64,000 nucleotides of DNA from Corallium rubrum (taxonomy: Eukaryota; Cnidaria; Anthozoa; Scleralcyonacea; Coralliidae): NCBI GenBank assembly GCA_964035015.1, contig OZ036008.1:3944112-4008111 (forward strand), read 5' to 3'. The translations under genes and the position numbers were made by a program. A model generated the notes under the pieces. That model searched no databases. It was given only the letters and a program-made list of their open reading frames with translations, and was not told where the DNA came from. Below, piece after piece: positions 11,319 through 20,800 of the stretch; position 1 is the stretch's first letter, and each line of letters opens with the position of its first letter.

Positions 11319-12008
11319 ATGGCTTCAAACGAAGAAACGGCGCTGTCTCGCATCGAGAAGTTCAATGGAACGAATTTTCATTTGTGGAAATTCAAAATGC
11401 AAATGGTTCTTGAAGACAAGGATCTTTGGGGCATCGTGACTGGCGATGAGGTAGAACCTGCCGAAGAAGGAACTACTGAAGCTCAACGACGACAATTTCA
11501 ACGACGTGCCCGTAAAGCGCTAGCGACGATTTGTTTATCTCTGCGAGATGAACAACTAGCGTTGGTTCGATCTGCGAACACTTCAAAGGAAGCCTGGTGT
11601 AAACTGGAAAGCCACTACGAGGTAAAATCGTTAGCGAATAAGTTATTTCTGCGTAAGAGGTATTTTACAATGACAATGGCCGAGAACGATACGATGACGG
11701 AGCATATCAACAAGTTGAAAGCTTTGGCAGAACAACTTGAGGCTGTAGGCGCTCCAATTACCGAAGATGATCAAGTTGCAACGTTGTTATGTAGTCTTCC
11801 TGATTCGTATAATAATTTAATCATGGCTTTGGAGTCTCGCGCTGAGAATTTAAAACTGGAATTCGTCACTGCAAGATTATACTTCATGAAGAACACAAGC
11901 GTAAAGAAATTTCTCTTCCTGTTGACAATACAGAGAAAGCTCTTCTCACATCGAAAGGTAAACAACACAAAAAGCCTAAAGGGAAATGCTACAATTGTGG
12001 GATACTAG
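11319..12008 (+). CDS. gag: Copia gag (5' part; frame change before zinc knuckle)
   Basis: Starts at the first ATG after the primer site. The N-terminal ~185 residues match the UBN2/gag family of copia elements (FNGTNFHLWKFKMQ near the start, then LxSLPxSYxxL-type core). From about 11880 the frame departs from the family; sense coding continues in the pol frame, which contains the CCHC zinc knuckle (CYNCGILGHWARDC at ~11987-12028). A 2-nt insertion near AGATTATACTT explains the shift. The last ~45 residues of this ORF, to the stop at 12008, are therefore probably out of frame. Copia normally encodes one gag-pol ORF. Confidence 0.8.
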   Translation: MASNEETALSRIEKFNGTNFHLWKFKMQMVLEDKDLWGIVTGDEVEPAEEGTTEAQRRQFQRRARKALATICLSLRDEQLALVRSANTSKEAWCKLESHYEVKSLANKLFLRKRYFTMTMAENDTMTEHINKLKALAEQLEAVGAPITEDDQVATLLCSLPDSYNNLIMALESRAENLKLEFVTARLYFMKNTSVKKFLFLLTIQRKLFSHRKVNNTKSLKGNATIVGY

Positions 12009-12109
12009 GACATTGGGCTAGAGATTGCCGGAAACCGAAGAAAGTTCAATCTGAAGAAAAGAAAGGAACTCAAGCCAATGCGTCTTGTGCGAGTAAATCT
12101 ACTGTTACC

Positions 12110-15100
12110 GTGGAACAACACACTTTATTTTGGAGTTCGAAACATGCCAACAACAGTTCGACGTGGTATATAGATTCAGGCGCTTCACAGCACATGTCTC
12201 ATCAAAAGGATTCAATGGAAGATTATGTCGAATTTGCTACTCCAGAGAAAGTACGCTTAGGAGACAACCGAGTAATAGAAGCACTTGGAAGAGGGTCAGT
12301 TTGTTTACAAGTCAAAGTTGGCGAGAATTACAAGCAAGCTGAATTACAAGATGTTTTGTATGTGCCAGACCTAGCCAAAAATCTGTTTTCTGTTAGTGCC
12401 ATCACCAAGAAAGGACATGCTATGTCGTTTGATCAGCAAAAGTGTGTCATCATAGACAAGAGTGGAAATGTGGTGGGTTCTGGTAAAGTGAGTGATAACC
12501 TCTTCATTCTTGATGTCCTTGAAGTGAAGGAAAAGTCACATAATGTCAACGGTGCTACCGGAGAGTGCTCAGAACATTTATGGCACCAAAGATACGGACA
12601 TTTGGGCTTAAAGAACCTGAGGAAGCTACGAGACGAGGAACTTGTCCAAGGTTTGAAATTCAAGTCTTCACAAGAATCAACGTTTTGCGATGGTTGTGCA
12701 AAGGGCAAGCAAAACAGGATGTCATTTCCTAAAGAACAAGCAACTCGAGCAACCGAAATCCTAGGGATTGTTCATAGCGATGTTTGTGGTCCCATGCAAA
12801 CGAAGAGTCATGGAGGAAATCGTTACTTCGTAACATTCATTGATGATAAGTCCAGATTCACAGCAGTCTACTTCATGAAACATAAAGATCAAGTCTTTGA
12901 GAAATTCAAGGAGTATGAAGCAATGGTTACGAATGTGACTGGAAAGAATATCAAGATCTTGCGTTCAGATAATGGTGGAGAATACACCTCGAAAGTATTT
13001 GTTGACTACCTCCGCAAGAAAGGAATCCAGAGGCAGTTGACCATTCCTCGAACACCACAGCAGAATGGAGTCGCCGAGAGAATGAACAGAACCATACAAG
13101 AAGCAGCAAGATCAATGATGCACAATGCAGGACTTGATTATGGGTACTGGGGTGAAGCTGTGGCAACTGCAGTTATGCTTAGAAATCGTAGTCCAACCGT
13201 TGCAGTGGCAAATATGACCCCTTATGAGAGTTTCATGGGCAAGAAAGCAGATATTTCAAATTTGAAAGTTTTTGGGTGCAACGCTTACATGCACATCGCC
13301 AAAGAAACCAGAAAGAAGTGGGACGCTAAATCAAAGAAATGCATTTTCATTGGATATAGCCTCGAAAGCAAAGCATATAGACTATGGGATCCTAAAGCAA
13401 GAAAAGTGCATTTATCCAGAGATGTCCTGTTTGAGGAGAATAACTTTCACGAACGTGTCAGAGCACCACAGTACACCAAGAGTTTGGAACGTGCACCTGA
13501 CAACCAAGAACAAGCAATGGAAGAAGAGTCGCCAGAAGAGCCAGAGAAACAACAAAGTGTAATTCGCCAGGATGATGCTGAGGAAAGCAACCAACAAGAA
13601 GCTGACAAGCAAGCGGCAGGAGATTTTCCAGAGGAGCCAGTAAATGAAGATCAAAGTGTAGTTACCAATGACGATGCTGAAGAAGAAACTGAAGTACAAG
13701 AAACTGACAACCATCAAGAAGAGTCAGAACAATTGCCACGCCGTTCAGAGCGAAGTAGAATGCCACCCTATAGAGATGGTGCAATCACTGGTGATTGGTG
13801 GAAACACAATGCTGCATGTAGCAGTACAGAGGGTATTTCTGAAGAGCCTACAACACTTGAAGCAGCTTTAACTTCACCTGATAAAGCACAATGGAAAGAA
13901 GCTCTCGACAATGAATACTCATCTCTCGTAAAGAATAACACTTGGACACTTGTACCACTCCCGGAAGGACGCAATGCAGTTGATTGTCGGTGGGTTTTCA
14001 AAGTGAAATACAATGCTGATGGATCTATTGAGCGACATAAAGCCCGTCTTGTTGCAAAAGGTTTTTCACAAGAAGCTGGTCTAGACTACGAGGAAACAGT
14101 TTCTCCTGTAGCACGTTACACATCAATCCGTACGATCCTCGCATTAGCAAATCAGTTGAACTTAGAAGTTCATCAAATGGATGTTTCCACAGCATTTCTT
14201 AATGGAGAATTACAAGAAGAAATCTACATGACGCAGCCTGAAGGGTATGTTGAGAAAGGCCAAGAACATTTGGTTTGCAAGTTGAACAAAAGCATCTATG
14301 GTCTAAAGCAAGCATCTAGATGTTGGTACAATACAATCGACGAATTTCTCAAGAATTCAGGGTATATACAGTGCAAGTCCGACCCATGTCTCTACATAAA
14401 GCGAGAGGGAGACAGTTTCATGTTGGTAGCCTTGTACGTTGATGACTTATTAATAGCAAGTAACAGCAAGAAGATGTTGCGCAGAGAGAAAGAAGCTTTG
14501 AAGAGCCGATTTGAAATGAAAGATCTTGGAGAAGTCCACTACTGTCTTGCAATCCAGATCGAACGCAAACGAAACAAGAAGCTCATGCTGCTGCATCAAA
14601 CCAAGTATCTCACAAGCTTACTAAAGAAGTTTGGAATGGAGAATTGCAAACCAGTCTCAACTCCTCTTGATCAAAGCACAAAGTTATTGCCAAATGAGGG
14701 AGATCCGATAGAGAAGACCAAGTATCAAGCACTTGTTGGTAGTCTGACCTATGCAGTAACTGGTACAAGACCTGACCTTGCACATGCTTTAGGAGTGGTT
14801 AGTCAATTCTGTTCAAATCCAGGCCTTGAACATTGGAAAGCAGCAAAGCGAATCCTGCGTTACATTAAAGGAACAATGGATTATGGAATTAAATTCGATG
14901 GTTCTAAGCTAGATACAGTACGAGTATCTGGATTTGTTGACGCTGATTGGGGTAGTAACCCAAATGGACGGAGATCTCAGTCGGGATATCTATTTTCTTT
15001 GTGTGGTGGAATTATTAGCTGGGCTAGTAAACGACAAAGTACCGTGGCTTTATCTTCAACAGAAGCCGAATATGTTGCAGCATCCCTTGCATGTCAAGAA

Positions 15101-15394
15101 GCAGTGTGGTTACGTGCATTACTTCATGATCTCAACTTTGTTCAAGAAGAAAGTACAATCATCAAAGAGGACAACCAAGGAGCAATAGCCTTATCCAACA
15201 ATCCAAAGTATCATTCCAGAACGAAGCATATCGACATCAAGCATCATTTCATTCGTGAAAAGGTCGACAATTCCGAAATCACCTTGGAACATTGTCCTAC
15301 AGACCAAATGGTAGCAGACCTATTAACTAAAGCATTAGGAAAGACTTTATTTCAACGTTTCAGAGACCTTATGGGCGTAACTAATGTTATCTGA
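12110..15394 (+). CDS. pol: Copia pol: protease, integrase, reverse transcriptase, RNase H
   Basis: 1094-codon ORF, intact; the same frame is open back to ~11880, so the true polyprotein start is in gag. Order: aspartic protease (DSGA, Asp22), GAG-pre-integrase zinc site (HQRYGHLG ... CDGCAKGK), integrase D,D,E (HSDVCGP, RSDNGGEY, GVAERMNR), RT with YGLKQA and catalytic YVDD (Tyr776-Asp779), RNase H with DADWG, SSTEAEY and a DNQGA motif, ending in the KHIDIKHHFIRE signature. An acidic Glu/Gln-rich linker separates integrase from RT. With gag restored in frame the whole would be ~1357 aa, normal for copia. No stop or frameshift within it. Confidence 0.93.
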   Translation: MEQHTLFWSSKHANNSSTWYIDSGASQHMSHQKDSMEDYVEFATPEKVRLGDNRVIEALGRGSVCLQVKVGENYKQAELQDVLYVPDLAKNLFSVSAITKKGHAMSFDQQKCVIIDKSGNVVGSGKVSDNLFILDVLEVKEKSHNVNGATGECSEHLWHQRYGHLGLKNLRKLRDEELVQGLKFKSSQESTFCDGCAKGKQNRMSFPKEQATRATEILGIVHSDVCGPMQTKSHGGNRYFVTFIDDKSRFTAVYFMKHKDQVFEKFKEYEAMVTNVTGKNIKILRSDNGGEYTSKVFVDYLRKKGIQRQLTIPRTPQQNGVAERMNRTIQEAARSMMHNAGLDYGYWGEAVATAVMLRNRSPTVAVANMTPYESFMGKKADISNLKVFGCNAYMHIAKETRKKWDAKSKKCIFIGYSLESKAYRLWDPKARKVHLSRDVLFEENNFHERVRAPQYTKSLERAPDNQEQAMEEESPEEPEKQQSVIRQDDAEESNQQEADKQAAGDFPEEPVNEDQSVVTNDDAEEETEVQETDNHQEESEQLPRRSERSRMPPYRDGAITGDWWKHNAACSSTEGISEEPTTLEAALTSPDKAQWKEALDNEYSSLVKNNTWTLVPLPEGRNAVDCRWVFKVKYNADGSIERHKARLVAKGFSQEAGLDYEETVSPVARYTSIRTILALANQLNLEVHQMDVSTAFLNGELQEEIYMTQPEGYVEKGQEHLVCKLNKSIYGLKQASRCWYNTIDEFLKNSGYIQCKSDPCLYIKREGDSFMLVALYVDDLLIASNSKKMLRREKEALKSRFEMKDLGEVHYCLAIQIERKRNKKLMLLHQTKYLTSLLKKFGMENCKPVSTPLDQSTKLLPNEGDPIEKTKYQALVGSLTYAVTGTRPDLAHALGVVSQFCSNPGLEHWKAAKRILRYIKGTMDYGIKFDGSKLDTVRVSGFVDADWGSNPNGRRSQSGYLFSLCGGIISWASKRQSTVALSSTEAEYVAASLACQEAVWLRALLHDLNFVQEESTIIKEDNQGAIALSNNPKYHSRTKHIDIKHHFIREKVDNSEITLEHCPTDQMVADLLTKALGKTLFQRFRDLMGVTNVI

Positions 15395-15458
15395 ATAGTT
15401 GACGGACACGGTAATACTTTATTAGATTAAAGACTTACATATATAGTTCTCTATTTTC

Positions 15459-15467
15459 GAGAGGGAG
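15459..15467 (+). other. Copia polypurine tract
   Basis: GAGAGGGAG directly before the 3' LTR (with a C at its 5' side), the expected plus-strand priming site. Confidence 0.75.
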
Positions 15468-15697
15468 TGTTAATATTAATTCAGGTTAACGCGCGAAAAT
15501 AAGAGAACATCATCAATCATCTTGACAGATAGTTATTTATCCAGACGCTGTCTGAGGGGCTTACTTCCTGTTGTTGTAGTTATCTTATGTACTAGACATA
15601 TAGATTGAACTCTCAGTTATTTCTATTAAAGTTTATACATCATGTAGTCCATTCAAGCGTCACGCGTTTTCTACACTGTTAAACGTATACTTTAACA
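15468..15697 (+). repeat. Copia 3' LTR
   Basis: 230-bp copy of the 5' LTR, followed by the target duplication GAGAT. It directly follows a purine-rich tract. Confidence 0.92.
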
Positions 15698-15734
15698 GAG
15701 ATAGGCACTTTAATATTATTCGTTATTTTTCCCA

Positions 15735-15815
15735 GGTCCGTAACTGCAGGTCCGTAACAAAAATGCCGTCTTCTGATTGGCTAAATACGAGGTCCGTATC
15801 ACAAGTACGGACCTC
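15735..15815. repeat. GGTCCGTA repeats and hairpin upstream of the recombinase
   Basis: The motif AGGTCCGTAAC occurs twice (from 15736 and 15750) and again within a short hairpin, GAGGTCCGTAT...GTACGGACCTC, at about 15791-15817. It lies ~70-140 bases before the recombinase ATG. It may be part of the Crypton's left end or its promoter; animal Cryptons lack terminal inverted repeats, so no boundary can be drawn from this alone. Confidence 0.4.
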
Positions 15816-15881
15816 TCGTTTTTCCCGCCAAAACTAATATGGGGGTGAAAAACAGTTTTCAAACCAAAGAAGTGCTGAAAA

Positions 15882-17318
15882 ATGTACTCCGACGATAGTG
15901 AACATAGCGAGAGCGAATTTTATTATCCCCAAGACGACGTCCCAAGTACAAGTGCTGGAAATTTAGTCTATTCAGACCCAAATGCGAACGAAAACGGGTG
16001 TTACAATGGCAGCGATATTGACATCCAAAATTATATTGAGAGTCAACGACCGGAAAACACGAAGAAGAAAACGGAATACGATATAAATGTCCTTACCAGG
16101 TACTTTTTGTCTATCAATGAAGTACGAGAAATTCAAACCAAACCTGCCAAGGAATTAAACTTACTCCTCGCCAAATTTTTCGTTAACGCTCGCAAGAAAA
16201 ATGGCGATGTTTACGAGCCTTCGTCTCTCACAGCTTTTCAGAGAAGTTTACAACGTTATCTGAATGACAAAAGTTCAAACCTGAACATTTTTCAAGACCA
16301 AGAGTTCTCGAAGTCTCGAGAAGTTCTTCTGGCCAGAAAACGGCAACTGGTACAACAACACGCCAAACGAAACCGTCCGCAAGCAGCAAGAGAACTCACG
16401 AAATCCGAAGAAGACCTTCTGTTTCAACGTGGCTTGTTTGGTGACCACGACCCTGAAGTACTCCAAAGGACAGTCTGGTGGGTTCTCGCCCTTCATTTTG
16501 GTTTTAGGGCTCGCGATGAAGCAAGGAGACTCAAATGGGGCGATATCACAGTCGGTAAAGACCCAGAAACTGGCAATGAAGTGCTCATATGGCATGCTGA
16601 ACGAGGCTCCAAAACACATGGTGATGGTCAACATCGAAGAGCTTTTAAACCTACTGCTCAAGCAACCGATAATAAACGCTGTCCAGTTAAACTGTACAAA
16701 TCATTCGCTGCCCACCGTCCAACCGAAATGAAGCAGCAAGATTCGCCTTTCTTCTTGGCTGTAAACCGCTGACGAAAACCAGAATCCGAAGTTTGGTATA
16801 TGAAGGGGCCGCTCGGAAAAAACGAGATTGGAAAATTCCTCGTTAAAGCTGCAAAAGCTGCAAATTTGCCCGGGAATATCACCAACCACCCTGTGAGAAA
16901 AACGTGTATTTCGAGGCTAATGGATGCCGATGTGCCAGAGAATTACGTCGCCCAACTAAGTGGCCACAAGAACTTAAAGAGCTTGGATTCATACAAGTCG
17001 GCTTCGACCAGTCATCAACGAAAAATGTCCATGGTTTTAAGTCGTTCCTCTACTTCTCTCTTGACATCTTCCGCTTCAACTTCACAACTACCACAACATC
17101 AAGTCACGGCATTTTCACCTCCATCGCCTTTCCAACAGCAAGATATTTCGCTTGGTAAACGGTCAGCTATCGACGGTATGTTTTCAGGGGCAAACATTGG
17201 GAAAATCGAAAGATGTTCGTTCAATTTTTACACCAACGACAATCAAGTCAAAAATCCAACATCAGTGCCAGCTAAGAAGCGAAAAGTGATCATCAGCGAT
17301 GACTCGGACTCGGACTGA
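15882..17318 (+). pseudogene. Crypton-like tyrosine recombinase (DUF3504 type), one in-frame stop
   Basis: A single reading frame of 479 codons interrupted only by TGA at 16770-16772 (codon 297). The tyrosine-recombinase tetrad is visible: Arg209 in FGFRARDEARRL, HPVR (His336, Arg339), His362 in SGHKNL and Tyr371 in SLDSY. This arrangement is typical of the Crypton transposons and the host genes derived from them (KIAA1958/ZMYM/QRICH1-related, DUF3504 domain). The N-terminus is acidic and Ser-rich; a Ser/Gln-rich tail ends in a basic AKKRKV motif, a probable nuclear localisation signal, followed by DDSDSD. Such enzymes integrate by recombination of a circular intermediate. The stop context CGC TGA CGA suggests CpG decay of a CGA arginine codon, so it is either a recent pseudogene, a selenocysteine-less truncation of 296 aa lacking HxxR/H/Y, or a base error. 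The element's outer boundaries were not identified. Confidence 0.8.
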
Positions 17319-17833
17319 TTTGTTTCCTTCTTTTTTCTTTTGTTGTACATTAGATACAAGTAATGTTATTGAAAATTTAAACTTAGTTGCTGCCCCTCGA
17401 TGTCTCTTTTGCTTTGGAACGAAGAACGAACACGCTAGTTTAGTCATGTGACTCACTTCCATATTTGGCATTGCCGTTCTGAATAATAAATGTTTGACTT
17501 GTAACAATTATTTTGTTTTAATGTGGGAAAAATAAATAAGTTATTTACCAAACTTTGTCGGTCCATACTGGAAAAATATTGCCCTCGGTCTTGACTGTAC
17601 GGAACGAGGCCGCACCACGTCCACACTACCCGTTTTCGTAGCGTTTTTATATTGTTCTCGGTCATCAGGAGGGCAGAAAACAATGGTCTCATTACCTGAA
17701 ACAATATGAAAACGCTATGAAAACTGTGGACGTGGCCTATATATAACAGCGCTTCGATGCTCGGCTCTTATTTTAAATACTTAAATTCTTATTCATGTTG
17801 TAGCCGGAATTCTCAACACAACAAATCAGGAAT
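17319..17833. other. Spacer between recombinase and NXPE-like gene 1
   Basis: AT-rich 3' flank of the recombinase, then a region (17555-17745) with GGTCC/GTACGG-type short inverted motifs and a hairpin pairing GTAGCGTTTTTATATTGTT with AACAATATGAAAACGCTA. From about 17745 the sequence is shared with 49437-49525 upstream of gene copy 2, so the duplication included at least ~90 bases of 5' flank, which probably contains the promoter or 5' UTR. Confidence 0.5.
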
Positions 17834-20800
17834 ATGGTCAACAAGTTCATACGTTTATTTGCTCTGCGACATGCCTTGTGCGTATGTGTGATTCTCACAT
17901 TGTTTTTTAACCTGTGGTACAACGAAATATGTCAGACATTTATATTAAAACCACTAAAATTACCAGCTCCAGTCACCAGGAAGGGGCTTTCAACCTCTCG
18001 AAGTACCTCGTGGTTGAGGCTACAGGAGGCCCGAGTAGACTGGCAAACAATGATGGTTCCGTGTCGGGGAGTTATTGACTGGGAAAGCAAGAAGCCTGGT
18101 TGGGAAAAAAAGTTTAGCACTTCAGGTTTGTATGATTCCTACTCTAGATTTTTAGTGCAAAATCAGAAAATTTTTGAGGCGCAAATAGAAAATTTCAATT
18201 TATGACGCTCTGATTAATAAACGTATACTTACTAAGGCAACCCAAGTATTATAACTAGAGCAATTTTTTTATAACATTACTAATTCCAGCAAAACACAAT
18301 CGTACCATACACCGTCTTGCTTCAATACTGTGTCTAATTTGGAGGTTAGTTACGGTCACGAGCTGGGTAAATATTATAAAATTACACTTTGCTGATATCC
18401 AAGTGTTTTCCATGCTTTTGAATGTGTTCATAGTCAATCGAGATATGGTCTGGAAACTCGGCAAACTTCAAAGCGCCTATAATGAGCTGTAATTTTATGT
18501 TGAACCGTACCTTACACCGTGTACATCCTTTGTTTTAGGTTTATTAATATTTAAATAGCACGGTCAGTGAGTGAATGAACTGAAACGTTGCTATTGGACA
18601 ATTCGTTCATTATACTAAAACATGTGTTCAGTGACCGTGCACAAAAATGCATAAAGGCGAACAAAAAGATAGACCAAAGACTTTAGCTGAGTTTCCAGAC
18701 CATATTTCGATTGCCTATGATGTGTTGTACTGCAATGATGTGAAAACGACGTGCACTAAAAGCGAACTTCATAATGCTTACGTATTGGTATAACTATAAA
18801 TAAAGATTTTGTTTTACCAAATGTATATAAAAAAAACTGTCCAAAATGGCAGATGACAAGATTGTGTTTTTGTCGAAATTTGCGAAAAAAATTGACAAAA
18901 TTCGTTCACCTTACTTTAATTATAAGTAATAACATGACTTGAGGGAAATTAGCGATATTGGGTATGACAAGCTCTCTCTCGCCTTTGGCGCGCGAGCTTG
19001 TATATCCAGTACAACACGGCCACTCATATTGTAAATAGTACTTATAATAAATATGTGGTAATTAATAATGGAAATTTATTTTCAGGCAACAACAGTTATA
19101 TTTCCAGCATGGACATCCGTCCTGCGGGAGAATTCACAAAAATATTTATTCAAACTCGCGATAAAAGCGGCAAGAACAAGACAATTGGCGGAGATTGGTG
19201 GAGAGTACATTTAAAGGGACCATCGAATATTTTTGCTACAGTATTTGACCATGAGAATGGTACTTACGAAGCAATGGCACTGGTTTTGGAGTCTGGAAAG
19301 TACGTTGTGGAGGCGACCTTGGATTATTCCTTGTGTGACGGACTCAAAGATCCGCCCGAGAACTGGTTTAGAATCGGTGAGTTACGGGAAGCACGAGTGG
19401 CGTGTGCTGTTAGCGCTCTACATCTCACCACTGCCGTCCAAAGTTAAGCCCGGTTGGGCGGAGTTAGTAATTGGGACAACGGGGTCATTCCCAAGCCGCC
19501 ATCCACGGGCTTGGATAGACTTTCCAAAAGTCCATTCCACTCCTCCTCCTTGGACGTGCGCGCGCGGTTTGGGTTCTCGCGTGGAAAGTTTGGAAGTCCA
19601 GAAGCACTTTTAAACAGCTACCGAAGCATATTTAGAGGGGAAATGATTGTGTTGATAGCGATTATTATTTTCTTCCAACAATTAACTTAATATTTACATT
19701 GACTCCCAACCCCAAATCCTTGCTGATGAGACCACCAGAAGGTCGAAAAGCGTCCAGGGTTGTGTCCTAAGATCCTGATTGCACTATACTATACGTTACA
19801 AATCTTTAATTGTTTTTCTGATGTTTTCTCATGATTCTTAAACAGTATTTTTACACTGCATGTCCAACAGCGTGTTCCGTGTCGCCTTTCATACGCAACA
19901 TAGCCGGAGGCTAATTGCGCTTTTTATTCAAATTCCCTTCTAATCTCTCCCTCATTCTTCAACATTACACGGCTAAAACTCCTTTGTGGTTCCCATTAAC
20001 TACACTCAAACTTATAAAAAACTATAATAAGTCTTTTTAGGTGTAGAATCGGCACCATTCATAATCAATACACATGGTCGACTTGTGACAAGTCTACTTG
20101 TCATTCTATTTTCGCGCCAGAATTTTTAATTAGATTTAAATCCCTGCAAGTGAAACAAGTCGACCACTCGCTCGCTCGTGCTCCACCTTTGGATGGTTGG
20201 TGGGTGGATGTTAGTGGTCGAGTTGTGGCAAGTCTAGGGCTTGGGACTCATGTGAGTAAAGTTGTACTTGATCTCTCCTGTGCTTCGAGGGTTTTTCGCC
20301 GGGTTCTCCGGTTTTTCTCCCTCCACCGTGCACATCCTTTGTTTTAGGTTTATTAATATTTAAATAGCACGGTCAGTGAGTGAATGAACTGAAACGTTGC
20401 TATTGGACAATTCGTTCATTATACTAAAATACAATGTGTTCAGTGACCGTGTACCGTGCACAAAAATGCATAAAGGCGAACAAAAGGATAGACCAAAGAC
20501 TTTAGACCATATCTTGATTGACTATGCTGCAAGTAAGGATGATTAGGCCCCAGTTCTTTCCTTTCCCGTTCTAAAGACCTGTTTACATCAGAGTTATATC
20601 GAGGGGCCCCGGGGAGAGTGAGGAATACTTTGGAGGCTGGATCAGAGTTGGTCCTGTATCACGTGATAAAACGCAACTATCGAGTTATCCCTGGGCTCCA
20701 GGAATGTGAACGCTTCACTCTCATTCTCGTCCCCAGAGCCTCTCCCGTGCTGGCGCGCGGAAAAGGCTCTGGGGGAATCCATATATCATTGCGATCTGAT

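Larger units (their letters stand above)
11009..15697 (+). mobile_element. Ty1/copia LTR retrotransposon, nearly intact, recent insertion
   Basis: A 4689-bp element bounded by two 230-bp LTRs that I read as identical, starting TGTTAATATT and ending ACTTTAACA. Target-site duplication GAGAT is perfect (11004-11008 and 15698-15702). Domain order gag, protease, integrase, RT, RNase H defines the copia (Pseudoviridae-type) lineage. The primer site abuts the 5' LTR and a purine tract abuts the 3' LTR. Identical LTRs imply a very young insertion. One 2-nt frame change separates gag from pol. It sits in the right arm of a TTAA-flanked inverted-repeat MITE. Confidence 0.95.
10679..15713. mobile_element. 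TTAA-flanked inverted-repeat MITE (~333 bp) split by the copia insertion
   Basis: Long near-perfect inverted repeats: 10683-10853 pairs with 10870-11008 plus 15703-15709. Outer ends are AGTGCCTATCTC and GAGATAGGCACT. TTAA flanks both sides (10679-10682, 15710-15713), a target duplication typical of piggyBac and Kolobok families. Removing copia and one GAGAT copy restores a continuous right arm. Non-autonomous; no coding capacity. Confidence 0.85.
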
